A stretch of 64,000 nucleotides of DNA from Clostridia bacterium (GTDB lineage Bacteria; Bacillota; Clostridia; Christensenellales; Aristaeellaceae): the NCBI GenBank assembly GCA_017395685.1, contig JAFQOD010000077.1:26360-90359 (forward strand). Reading direction: 5' to 3'. How positions within the stretch are numbered: the first letter of the stretch is position 1; each line of letters begins with the position of its first letter. Below the pieces are notes generated by a model. That model searched no databases and was not told the DNA's origin. It saw only the letters and a program-made list of their open reading frames with translations. Positions 9,114 to 16,650 of this stretch are shown in pieces. The position numbers and the translations under genes are program-made.

Positions 9114-9142
9114 TTGACACGATTGTATTTAAATTGTATTAT
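9114..9142 (+). promoter_or_regulatory. Strong sigma-A promoter for the GntR-pepF operon
   Basis: TTGACA at 9114-9119, 17-nt spacer, TATTAT at 9137-9142. It drives the GntR gene at 9182 and probably the six genes behind it, since all intergenic gaps to 16609 are short. Confidence 0.8.
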
Positions 9143-9147
9143 GGATA

Positions 9148-9159
9148 CTGTATACAATT
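9148..9159 (+). promoter_or_regulatory. Candidate operator for the GntR/FCD regulator
   Basis: TGTATACA (9149-9156) is a perfect palindrome just downstream of the -10 box, within CTGTATACAATT. FCD-type GntR proteins often bind short TGTATACA-like palindromes in their own promoters, so autorepression is a reasonable guess. Confidence 0.45.
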
Positions 9160-9181
9160 CTTGTCCGAGGGGGAAGACTTT

Positions 9182-9859
9182 ATGTCCTTTCAGCATTTCG
9201 AAACCACCATGGAAAGCCGTCCCATCCGGGATATCGCCTATGAACAATTGAAGCACGCCATCATCACAGGTGAAATTCCTGCCGGATCCCGAATCGTGGA
9301 AACGGTCTATGCGGAGCAATTGCACATCAGCCGCACTCCCCTTCGCGAGGCACTGCGCAAGCTGGAAAGAGACGGCCTGGTGGAATATGTGCTGCACCGG
9401 GGCGTGGTAGTGCGCGCTTTCACCATCCATGATATTGATGAAATTTTCACCATCCGCAATGCCATGATGATGCTGCTGCTGCCCTCCATCGTGCAGAATG
9501 TGACGGATGAAGCGCTGGATACCCTGCGGGGCATCTTAAAGGAAATGGATGTGGCCCAGGAAAAGGCGGATGCCGACGCCCTGGCCGTACAGAACCGTGC
9601 CTTCCACCGCACCATTGAGCATCTTTCCGATAAAATCCGCATTCTCCGGGTGATCGAAAGCCAGGAAGAATATATCACCCGCTTTGCCTCCCTTACCATT
9701 GCCTCCATCGTGCGCCGCTCCAATGCCCATCAGGAGCATCATCAGATGGTGGATCTGCTTGAAAAAAGGGATCTGGAAGGGCTCAAAACCCTGATGCACC
9801 ATCACCTGGAGGAAAGCAAGGAAACCTGCCTGCAGGCCGTTGCCGAAAGAAGATTTTGA
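9182..9859 (+). CDS. GntR family transcriptional regulator, FCD domain
   Basis: The 225-residue protein has an N-terminal winged helix (YEQLKHAIITGEIPAGSRI, then SRTPLREALRKLERDGLVE) and a C-terminal all-helical FCD ligand domain with the metal-site pattern including AFHRTIEHLSD and late HH residues (HQEHHQM). FCD regulators sense small organic acids or amino acids. It is the first gene of an operon with oligoendopeptidase, an Lrp-type regulator and an aminotransferase, so an amino-acid or peptide-derived ligand is a reasonable inference. The ATG at 9182 follows GAGGGGGAAG; the frame is open further upstream without a site. Confidence 0.88.
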   Translation: MSFQHFETTMESRPIRDIAYEQLKHAIITGEIPAGSRIVETVYAEQLHISRTPLREALRKLERDGLVEYVLHRGVVVRAFTIHDIDEIFTIRNAMMMLLLPSIVQNVTDEALDTLRGILKEMDVAQEKADADALAVQNRAFHRTIEHLSDKIRILRVIESQEEYITRFASLTIASIVRRSNAHQEHHQMVDLLEKRDLEGLKTLMHHHLEESKETCLQAVAERRF

Positions 9860-9889
9860 TTTCTCTGTAGAATGAAGGAGGATTTGACC

Positions 9890-11653
9890 ATGAACTGGAC
9901 CTGGGATCTGACCGTACTTTATCAGGATTTTAACGACCCTCAGATTGAAAAGGATTTTGCTGCCCTGCAAAACTTATGCGAAAGCACCAAGGGCCTGATG
10001 ACCGAAGATCATCTTTCTTCTTTGGAAAATATGGTGGATGCCTTTGAAGAAATCATGCGCCTGGCCAACAGCCTCAGCTCCTTCGCCAGCTTCACCCTGG
10101 CCACCGATGCCCAGAATGAACAGGCCCAGCAGCTGATGGATAAGCTGATGGTTTATTCCGTGCAGCTTTCCCTGCTCTTTTCTCTGTTTACCCGCTATAT
10201 CGGCGGCGTGGATGACCTGGAAGCGCTGATTGCAAAGAGCGAAAAGCTGCAGAAGGTGGATTTCTTCCTGCGCCGTGAAAAGGAAGAAGCCAAGCATCTG
10301 ATGGATCCTGCCATCGAAGAATGGATGCTGAAGATGTCCCTCACCGGCGGCGACGCTTTCTCCACCCTCCGGGATAAGCTGGATGCCACCCTGGCCGTGG
10401 ATTACCGGGGCGAACAGATTCCCCTCTCTGCCGTCCGGGGCAAAGCCTATGATCCCGACGCCCAGGTACGCAAAGACGCCTACGAGGCCGAAATCGCCTC
10501 CTATGCCAAGATCGAAATCCCCATGGCCGCCTGCCTCAACGCCATCAAGGGCGAAGCGCTGACCATGATCGAAGCCAAGCATTTTGATTCCGTGCTGGAC
10601 CGCACCCTGAGCCAGTCCAACATGGATCGGGAAACCCTGGATGCCATGTTCACCGCCATCCGGGAATCCCTGCCCGCCTTCCGCAAGTATCTGCGCAAGA
10701 AGGGCGAAATCCTGGGCCATAAGAACGGCCTGCCCTTCTATGATCTGTTTGCCCCCATTGCCTATCCCGGCTATACCCCCAAGACCTATACCATTGAAGA
10801 AGCCCGGGAAAAGCTGGTCTATGAAATGGGCAAATTCTCCCCCGAGCTGGGCGCCTTTATTGCCCATGCTTTTGATAACCGCTGGATCGACGTCTTCCCC
10901 AAGGATGGCAAGGGCGGCGGCGCCTTCTGTGCTCCCCTGCACCATCTGGATATGAGCCGGGTGTTGACCAATTTCACCGAATCCTTCTCCGATGTATCCA
11001 CCCTGGCCCATGAGCTGGGCCATGCCTGGCATAACCGCTGCATGGCCGGGCTGCCCGTATGCATGATCGATACCCCCATGCCTCTGGCGGAAACCGCTTC
11101 CATCTTCAATGAAACGCTGCTTGCCAATGCCTGCATGGAGCAGGCCGACAAGGATGAAAAATTCACCCTGCTGGAAGGCAATCTGATGGAAACCACCCAG
11201 ACCATCGTGGATATCTACAGCCGCTTCCTCTTTGAATCCGCCGTGATCGAAAAGCGGAAGGAACGCACCCTGTCCGTGGCTGAGCTGAAGGATCTGATGC
11301 TCTCCGCCCAGGAGCAGAGCTACGGTGACGGCCTGGATCCCGATATCCGCCATCCCTATATGTGGGCCTGCAAGAGCCATTATTATTCCGCCGGCCTTTC
11401 CTTCTATAACTTCCCCTACGCCTTTGGCCAGCTCTTCGGTACCGGCGTATACGCCCAGTACAAGGCGGAAGGCCCCTCCTTCGTGCCCAAGTATAATCAG
11501 CTGCTCCGCTCCTGCGGCAGCGGTATGATCGCCGATGTGGCCAAGAGCGTGGGCATTGATGTGCACAGCGTAGATTTCTGGCGTGCATCCCTGAACGTGT
11601 ATGTAAAGCAGATTGATGAATTCATCGCTCTGGCGGATGAAATGATGAAGTAA
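9890..11653 (+). CDS. pepF: Oligoendopeptidase F (M3B family)
   Basis: This cytoplasmic zinc peptidase cleaves oligopeptides. The 587-residue sequence contains the HELGH zinc motif at about residues 374-378 (STLAHELGHAWHN) followed by FNETLLA, which supplies the third ligand glutamate, and the typical helical N-terminal domain. Length matches PepF. The ATG at 9890 has AAGGAGG with 8-nt spacing; an in-frame ATG six codons earlier precedes that site. It follows the GntR gene by 30 nt and precedes the Lrp gene by 19 nt, suggesting a peptide catabolism operon with the aminotransferase downstream. Confidence 0.93.
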   Translation: MNWTWDLTVLYQDFNDPQIEKDFAALQNLCESTKGLMTEDHLSSLENMVDAFEEIMRLANSLSSFASFTLATDAQNEQAQQLMDKLMVYSVQLSLLFSLFTRYIGGVDDLEALIAKSEKLQKVDFFLRREKEEAKHLMDPAIEEWMLKMSLTGGDAFSTLRDKLDATLAVDYRGEQIPLSAVRGKAYDPDAQVRKDAYEAEIASYAKIEIPMAACLNAIKGEALTMIEAKHFDSVLDRTLSQSNMDRETLDAMFTAIRESLPAFRKYLRKKGEILGHKNGLPFYDLFAPIAYPGYTPKTYTIEEAREKLVYEMGKFSPELGAFIAHAFDNRWIDVFPKDGKGGGAFCAPLHHLDMSRVLTNFTESFSDVSTLAHELGHAWHNRCMAGLPVCMIDTPMPLAETASIFNETLLANACMEQADKDEKFTLLEGNLMETTQTIVDIYSRFLFESAVIEKRKERTLSVAELKDLMLSAQEQSYGDGLDPDIRHPYMWACKSHYYSAGLSFYNFPYAFGQLFGTGVYAQYKAEGPSFVPKYNQLLRSCGSGMIADVAKSVGIDVHSVDFWRASLNVYVKQIDEFIALADEMMK

Positions 11654-11672
11654 TCCGGTAAGGAGGCATTCC

Positions 11673-12164
11673 ATGCAGGCTTTGAAAGCGCAGATACTGG
11701 AAATCCTGAATGAAGATTGCCGCACCCCTCTGGAGCGGATCGCAGTCATGCTGGGCTGCGATCTGCCCCGGGTGGCCCAGGCCCTGGAGGAATTGGAGCA
11801 GGATCGGGTGATTCTGCACTACTCCCCCATCATTAACTGGGATCGCACCGATAAAGAACGGGTAGAGGCCATGATTGAGGTGAAGGTGACCCCCCAGCGG
11901 GATATGGGCTTTGATGCCATCGCCGGCCGGATCTACCGGTTTGAAGAGGTAAAAAGCGTGTATCTGATGAGCGGCAGCTATGATCTGTTGGTGCTGGTGG
12001 AAGCCAGAACCTTAAAGGAGCTGGCACTATTCGTCAGTGAAAAGCTGAGCCCCCTGGATTCCGTCACCGGCACCTCCACCAGCTTTGTGCTCAAGCGTTA
12101 CAAGCAGGATGGGGTTATCTTCGTAGGTGAAAGCACCGATAAACGAATGGCGGTGGCACCGTGA
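11673..12164 (+). CDS. Lrp/AsnC family transcriptional regulator
   Basis: The 163-residue protein has an N-terminal helix-turn-helix (LEILNEDCRTPLERIAVMLGC) and a C-terminal RAM/AsnC ligand-binding domain (VKVTPQRDMGFDAIAGRI, VYLMSGSYDLLVLVEA). Such proteins sense amino acids and form octamers. AAGGAGG lies 6 nt before the ATG. Its stop overlaps the GTG start of the aminotransferase gene, a tight coupling that suggests it controls or senses products of that enzyme. Confidence 0.9.
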   Translation: MQALKAQILEILNEDCRTPLERIAVMLGCDLPRVAQALEELEQDRVILHYSPIINWDRTDKERVEAMIEVKVTPQRDMGFDAIAGRIYRFEEVKSVYLMSGSYDLLVLVEARTLKELALFVSEKLSPLDSVTGTSTSFVLKRYKQDGVIFVGESTDKRMAVAP

Positions 12165-13333
12165 GCAGCCGCTTTGTATCCTCCCGTATCGCCCAGGTGC
12201 CTCCCAGCGGCATCCGCCGTTTTTTCGATGTAGCCGGCACCATGAAAGACGCCATCTCCCTGGGCGTGGGTGAACCGGATTTCATCACCCCCTATCATAT
12301 CCGCAGCGCCGCCATTGACAGCCTGCTGGACGGGGAAACCCAGTATACCCCCAATCTGGGGCTGCTTTCCCTGCGCAAAGAAATTGCCGGATATCTTACT
12401 GATCGTTTTTCCGTATCCTATGATCCGGAAAAGGAAATCCTGGTGACAGTCGGCGCCAGTGAAGCCATCGATCTGGCCCTCAGGGTATGCCTGCGGCCGG
12501 GGGATGAAGTAATTCTGCCCGATCCCGGGTATGTGAGCTATGCCCCCTGCGTCACCTTTGCCGGCGGCGTGGCGGTGCCCGTTACCACCCGGGCGGAGGA
12601 TGAATTCCGGCTTACTGCCGCCTCCCTCTCCGCAGCCATTACCGAAAAAACCCGGGCGCTCATCTTTCCCTATCCCAATAATCCCACCGGCGCCGTGATG
12701 ACCCGGGAAGAGATGGAAAAGATCGCCGCCGTGGCAGCACAGCATGATCTGCTGGTCATCAGCGATGAAATTTATGCCGAACTGACCTACGAAGGAGAAA
12801 AAATCGCCTTTTCTTCCCTGCCCGGCATGCGGGAGCGCACCATCCTGATCAACGGCTTTTCCAAGGCCTTTGCCATGACCGGCTGGCGGCTGGGCTTTGC
12901 CTGCGCCCCCCGTGAAATTCTCTATGAAATGAATAAAATCCATCAGTACGCAATCATGTGCGCCCCTCGTCAGGGGCAGGTGGCGGCTTGCCAGGCCCTG
13001 AAAAAAGGCCGGGAGAACAGCTATGAAGATGTGGAGGGCATGCGCCGCAGCTACGACCGTCGCAGGCGGGTGATGGTGGATGCCCTGCGGAATATGGGCC
13101 TTGATTGCTTTGAACCCAAGGGCGCCTTTTATTGCTTCCCCTCCATCAAAAAGACAGGGCTGACCAGCGAAGAATTCTGCACCCGTCTGCTGAAGGAAGA
13201 AAAGGTGGTATGCGTTCCCGGAGATGCCTTCGGCCCCTCCGGTGCGGGGCACATCCGCTGCTGTTATGCCACTGATCTTCAAAAGATGCTGGAAGCTTTT
13301 TCCCGGATGGAGCGCTTCATCCATTCTCTGTAA
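12161..13333 (+). CDS. Pyridoxal-phosphate aminotransferase, class I/II
   Basis: The 390-residue enzyme belongs to the aspartate aminotransferase fold-type I family. Visible motifs are the N-terminal LGVGEPDF, the cofactor loop VGASEAIDL, FPYPNNPTGAV, SDEIYAELTYE and the PLP lysine in GFSKAFAMTGWRLGF, with the C-terminal arginine in AGHIRCCYA. It moves amino groups between an amino acid and a 2-oxo acid; exact specificity (PatA-, AspC- or aromatic-type) is not decidable. Translation starts at a GTG overlapping the Lrp stop. Confidence 0.9.
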   Translation: MSSRFVSSRIAQVPPSGIRRFFDVAGTMKDAISLGVGEPDFITPYHIRSAAIDSLLDGETQYTPNLGLLSLRKEIAGYLTDRFSVSYDPEKEILVTVGASEAIDLALRVCLRPGDEVILPDPGYVSYAPCVTFAGGVAVPVTTRAEDEFRLTAASLSAAITEKTRALIFPYPNNPTGAVMTREEMEKIAAVAAQHDLLVISDEIYAELTYEGEKIAFSSLPGMRERTILINGFSKAFAMTGWRLGFACAPREILYEMNKIHQYAIMCAPRQGQVAACQALKKGRENSYEDVEGMRRSYDRRRRVMVDALRNMGLDCFEPKGAFYCFPSIKKTGLTSEEFCTRLLKEEKVVCVPGDAFGPSGAGHIRCCYATDLQKMLEAFSRMERFIHSL

Positions 13334-13357
13334 TCCCCAATCAATCAGGAGGAAACC

Positions 13358-14524
13358 ATGCGTAAATTCTTATCCTTTCTTCTGGTCATCGCCATGATGG
13401 CATCCCTGTGCGTGGCGGCTGTATCCGCCGAAGAGGAAGAAGAAATCGATCTTTGGGAACTTTTATATACTCCCGCCCCCACCCTGGATCCCAATGCCAC
13501 TCCCACCCCGGCGCCTACCCCCGTGCCCACCCCTGCCCCGGTGCTGGAGGCGGATGGCAGCCTGATTCTGACCATCACCGCTGTGGGCGATGTGACCATC
13601 GGCCGCAATGTGCAGCACAGCGGCACATCCATTTTTGAAAAAGAATTGAAAAAACAGGATGGAGATATCAATTTCATTTTCCGCAATGTAAAGGATATCT
13701 TTGAGGATGATGATCTGACCATCGCCAATTTCGAAGGCGTGCTGGCGGATGATTATTCCATTCCCTCCAACAAGCGGGAAAACAGCTATCTTTTCCTGGC
13801 CCCGCCCAGCTATGTGGAAGCGCTGACCAATAACAGCGTGGAGGCCGTCACCATGGAAAATAACCATGTGGGCGATTTCGGCCAGGGCGGTATTGATTCC
13901 ACCATCTCCGTGATGGAAGAGGCCGGCATCGTATGGAGCAACAAGGGAAATATGGGTGTATTCGAAACCCAGGGCGTAAAGATCGCCATGCTCGCCTATC
14001 AGACCCTCAATCAGCCCATCTCCTCTGCCGAACTGAAGCTGGTGGTGGATGATGATATCAAAAAGGCCAAGGAAACCTGCGATCTGGTGATCGTTTCCTT
14101 CCATTGGGGCAATGAACTGGATTATTCTCCCCGGGATAATCAGGTAATGCTGGGCCGGGCGGCCATTGATTCCGGCGCTGATCTGGTGCTGGGCCATCAC
14201 AGCCACCGCATCAATCCCATTGAGCAGTATAACGGCAAATATATTGTCTATTCCCTGGCCAATTGCTCCTTCGCCGGCAATAACAAGCCCAGTGATATGT
14301 TCACCTTCATTTTCCAGACCCGTTTCCGCATCAAGAACGGGGAAATTATCGACAATCCCTTCCGGATCATCCCTGCCCGCATCTCCTCCCGGAAGGATTA
14401 TAACGATTTTGCCATCACCCCGCTGGATGATCAATCCAATATCACCACCGTACTCAATACGCTGCAGAAGAGCAGCAAAAACCTGGATTATGCGGTATCC
14501 TCCTATCCTCTGGAGTGGGAATGA
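13358..14524 (+). CDS. Secreted CapA-family (PGA_cap) metallophosphatase-like protein
   Basis: This 388-residue protein has a signal peptide (residues 1-24, ending VSAEE), an acidic stretch, a Thr/Pro-rich linker around residues 37-61, then a CapA domain: ITAVGDVTIGRN, IANFEGVLADD, TMENNHVGDFG, VIVSFHWGNELDY and LVLGHHSHRINP. CapA proteins are linked to poly-gamma-glutamate capsule making, but secreted stand-alone members are widespread and of unclear role. No capB or capC is nearby. AGGAGG lies 5 nt before the ATG. Confidence 0.88.
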   Translation: MRKFLSFLLVIAMMASLCVAAVSAEEEEEIDLWELLYTPAPTLDPNATPTPAPTPVPTPAPVLEADGSLILTITAVGDVTIGRNVQHSGTSIFEKELKKQDGDINFIFRNVKDIFEDDDLTIANFEGVLADDYSIPSNKRENSYLFLAPPSYVEALTNNSVEAVTMENNHVGDFGQGGIDSTISVMEEAGIVWSNKGNMGVFETQGVKIAMLAYQTLNQPISSAELKLVVDDDIKKAKETCDLVIVSFHWGNELDYSPRDNQVMLGRAAIDSGADLVLGHHSHRINPIEQYNGKYIVYSLANCSFAGNNKPSDMFTFIFQTRFRIKNGEIIDNPFRIIPARISSRKDYNDFAITPLDDQSNITTVLNTLQKSSKNLDYAVSSYPLEWE

Positions 14525-14579
14525 TCTTCCCCCTTCCGCCCAATCGCACGATTCCACGGTCTACAAAGGATGATGCATT

Positions 14580-15512
14580 TTGCGCGCAAAAATCATGCTG
14601 CTCCCCGGCAGTGAAAAAGGGGAAATACTCTGTTCCCTGGCGGAAGAAATCCTGATCGAGGTATCCGCCGCCTTTAATCACAGCTTTTCCCTGCTCCGGG
14701 AAAAAATCGGCGAGGCATCCATCGCCGCCTATCAGGAAGCACTGACCGATGAAACGGTGGAGGCCTGTCAGCAATGCCAGGCCATTTTGCTTTGCGACGG
14801 GGAATGTGAAGGGGCGAGGGATCTGTATGACGCCCTCAATCTGCCCCTCCGCATCCGTTCCTTCTGTATCCCTGAGGCCCTGTGCGGCCGGCATGAGGCC
14901 CCCGTTTCCCTGTGGGTGGCCCCGGTGCTTTCCATTGACCCAGCCACACTGGGCAGCGCCGTAAAATCCGCATTCCGCTTTGCCCAGGAAAAAGAAATCC
15001 GCATTGCGCATGTGGCCCCCACCGGCGCAGCCAAAGCGGAATGGGACGGCAATATTCAGGTGAACGAGCTTTCCAACCCTGCCATATCCACCGCCTCCCT
15101 TTCCGGCCCGGAGGCCGTTTCTGCCATCATTACCGCCCCCAATCGTCTGGGGCTGATTCTGTGTCCTCCCTATGCCGGCAGCATGCTGGAGGCTGCCGCA
15201 TCCGCCCTCTGCCCTTATCCCTTCATGGTGCATGAGGCTGCATTTAATGATGCCATCGGCGTATACAGCCCCATCCTGCCCAAAGAGGAAGCGGAGGCTG
15301 CCCTTCCCTATGCCTGTGCCCTGGCAGTGGCCAATCTGCTGCGCACTTCCCTGGGCCTGATGCGGGAGGCAGCCTGCGTGGAGGCAGCTGTCAATAATGT
15401 AATTTCCGCCCATCCCGGTCCGGACGGCACCGACGCCCTCTCCCTGGTGACGCTGATCTGTGAACAGATTGCCATCGCCGGGGAGCTGATGGGAAAGGCG
15501 GGCATCCGCTGA
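14580..15512 (+). CDS. Degenerate isopropylmalate-dehydrogenase-like protein
   Basis: The 310-residue product follows the isopropylmalate/isocitrate dehydrogenase pattern in order. The start KIMLLPGSEKGEI matches the usual KIAVLPGDGIGPE. AILLCDGE, then LRIRSF, occupy the region of the substrate arginines. GLILCPPYAGSMLEAAAS replaces the usual D-x-I-V-T-x-N-L-F-G-D-I-L-S-D-x-A-S. ANLLRTSLGL then GTDAL form the C-terminal part. The metal-binding aspartates of GDxxSD are missing, and the protein is about 40 residues short. It is probably not a dehydrogenase; role unknown. The start is taken as TTG with AAAGGA upstream; ATG at 14595 is the alternative. Confidence 0.68.
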   Translation: MRAKIMLLPGSEKGEILCSLAEEILIEVSAAFNHSFSLLREKIGEASIAAYQEALTDETVEACQQCQAILLCDGECEGARDLYDALNLPLRIRSFCIPEALCGRHEAPVSLWVAPVLSIDPATLGSAVKSAFRFAQEKEIRIAHVAPTGAAKAEWDGNIQVNELSNPAISTASLSGPEAVSAIITAPNRLGLILCPPYAGSMLEAAASALCPYPFMVHEAAFNDAIGVYSPILPKEEAEAALPYACALAVANLLRTSLGLMREAACVEAAVNNVISAHPGPDGTDALSLVTLICEQIAIAGELMGKAGIR

Positions 15513-16609
15513 TGAATTGGCTGAAACCCGATTATCAGAACTGCAGCCTGAATGTAATTTCTTCCATTGCGGGTTATTTGGGTTTATACCTGTCCCATCC
15601 CACTCTGCCGCTGCTGGATGACATCCTGAAAGAAAAGCAATATCAGAATATCATCGTGATGCTGTTTGACGGGCTGGGCATGGATGTGATGGAAAAGGCG
15701 CTGCCGGAGGATGCCTTCCTCCGCCGCCATACCCATCATTCTCTTTCCGCTGTATTTCCTTCCACCACCACCAATGCCACCTCCTCCATCGAATGCGGTG
15801 CCTCCCCAAGGGAGCATGGATGGCTGGGCTGGACGCTGTATTTTCCCCAGCTTCAAAAGCCGGTGGATCTGTTCACCAATCAATCGGAAGGAAAAATCGC
15901 CGCAGAATATCATGTGGCCAATCGCTTTATCCCGCGGCAGATGATTTTTCCCCGGATCACGGAGGCGGGAAAAGCCGTTGCCAGCTGCGTATCCAAATTC
16001 GGGGAAACCCGCATCGGCACGCTGAGCGGCCTGTTTGATATGACCCTGGGGCAGGCCCGGGATGAAAAGCGGCGCTATATCTACACTTATTGGGATGAAC
16101 CGGATCACACCATGCATGATAAGGGCTGCCATCATCCCAAAATCCTTGAAAAGGTGCGGGATATCAATGACCGCATGGAAGCATTTTTCCATCAGCTGCC
16201 GGAAAATACCCTGCTGATGCTGACGGCAGATCACGGGCTGACGGATGGCAAATATCTGCATCTTTCCGATCATCCGGATTTGCGGAACATGCTGCTGCAT
16301 TCCCCCACCATCGAAAGCAGAGCGGCTTCCCTGCATGTAAAGCCGGAATACAGGGTGGCTTTCCCCGCCGCATTCCGGGCAGCCTTTGGGGATCATTTCC
16401 TGCTGATGGATGGGGAAACCTTCATCCGGGAATATCTGGGAGATGGAGAAATCCACCCCTCGGTCTATGATTCCGTGGGGGATTATATGGCCCTTTCTGT
16501 GGATGAATATTGCCTTTCTATGGAACCGGATCCACATCCATTGAAAGGAGTACACGGCGGTCTCACCCCTGAGGAGATGCTGGTGCCGCTGATGATTGCA
16601 AAAAAATGA
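15512..16609 (+). CDS. Alkaline-phosphatase superfamily phosphodiesterase (NPP-type)
   Basis: The 365-residue protein matches the type I phosphodiesterase/nucleotide pyrophosphatase fold: metal aspartate in IVMLFDGLGMDVM, the nucleophile threonine region FPSTTTNATSSI, and late metal ligands in YTYWDEPDHTMH, LTADHGLTDG and KGVHGGLTPEE. No signal peptide is visible, so it appears cytoplasmic, where such enzymes act on nucleotide-sugar-like or phosphonate substrates. Its ATG overlaps the upstream stop (TGATG), coupling it to the dehydrogenase-like gene. It ends the operon at a terminator. Confidence 0.82.
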   Translation: MNWLKPDYQNCSLNVISSIAGYLGLYLSHPTLPLLDDILKEKQYQNIIVMLFDGLGMDVMEKALPEDAFLRRHTHHSLSAVFPSTTTNATSSIECGASPREHGWLGWTLYFPQLQKPVDLFTNQSEGKIAAEYHVANRFIPRQMIFPRITEAGKAVASCVSKFGETRIGTLSGLFDMTLGQARDEKRRYIYTYWDEPDHTMHDKGCHHPKILEKVRDINDRMEAFFHQLPENTLLMLTADHGLTDGKYLHLSDHPDLRNMLLHSPTIESRAASLHVKPEYRVAFPAAFRAAFGDHFLLMDGETFIREYLGDGEIHPSVYDSVGDYMALSVDEYCLSMEPDPHPLKGVHGGLTPEEMLVPLMIAKK

Positions 16610-16650
16610 ATCCTCCGCCTGATCTTCTTCATGCGGAGGATTCTTTTTAT
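16609..16650. terminator. Convergent terminator between phosphodiesterase and spoIIE
   Basis: AATCCTCCGC (16609-16618) pairs perfectly with GCGGAGGATT (16633-16642), 14-nt loop, followed by CTTTTTAT on the plus strand. It ends the plus-strand operon and partly overlaps the spoIIE 3' end. Confidence 0.8.
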
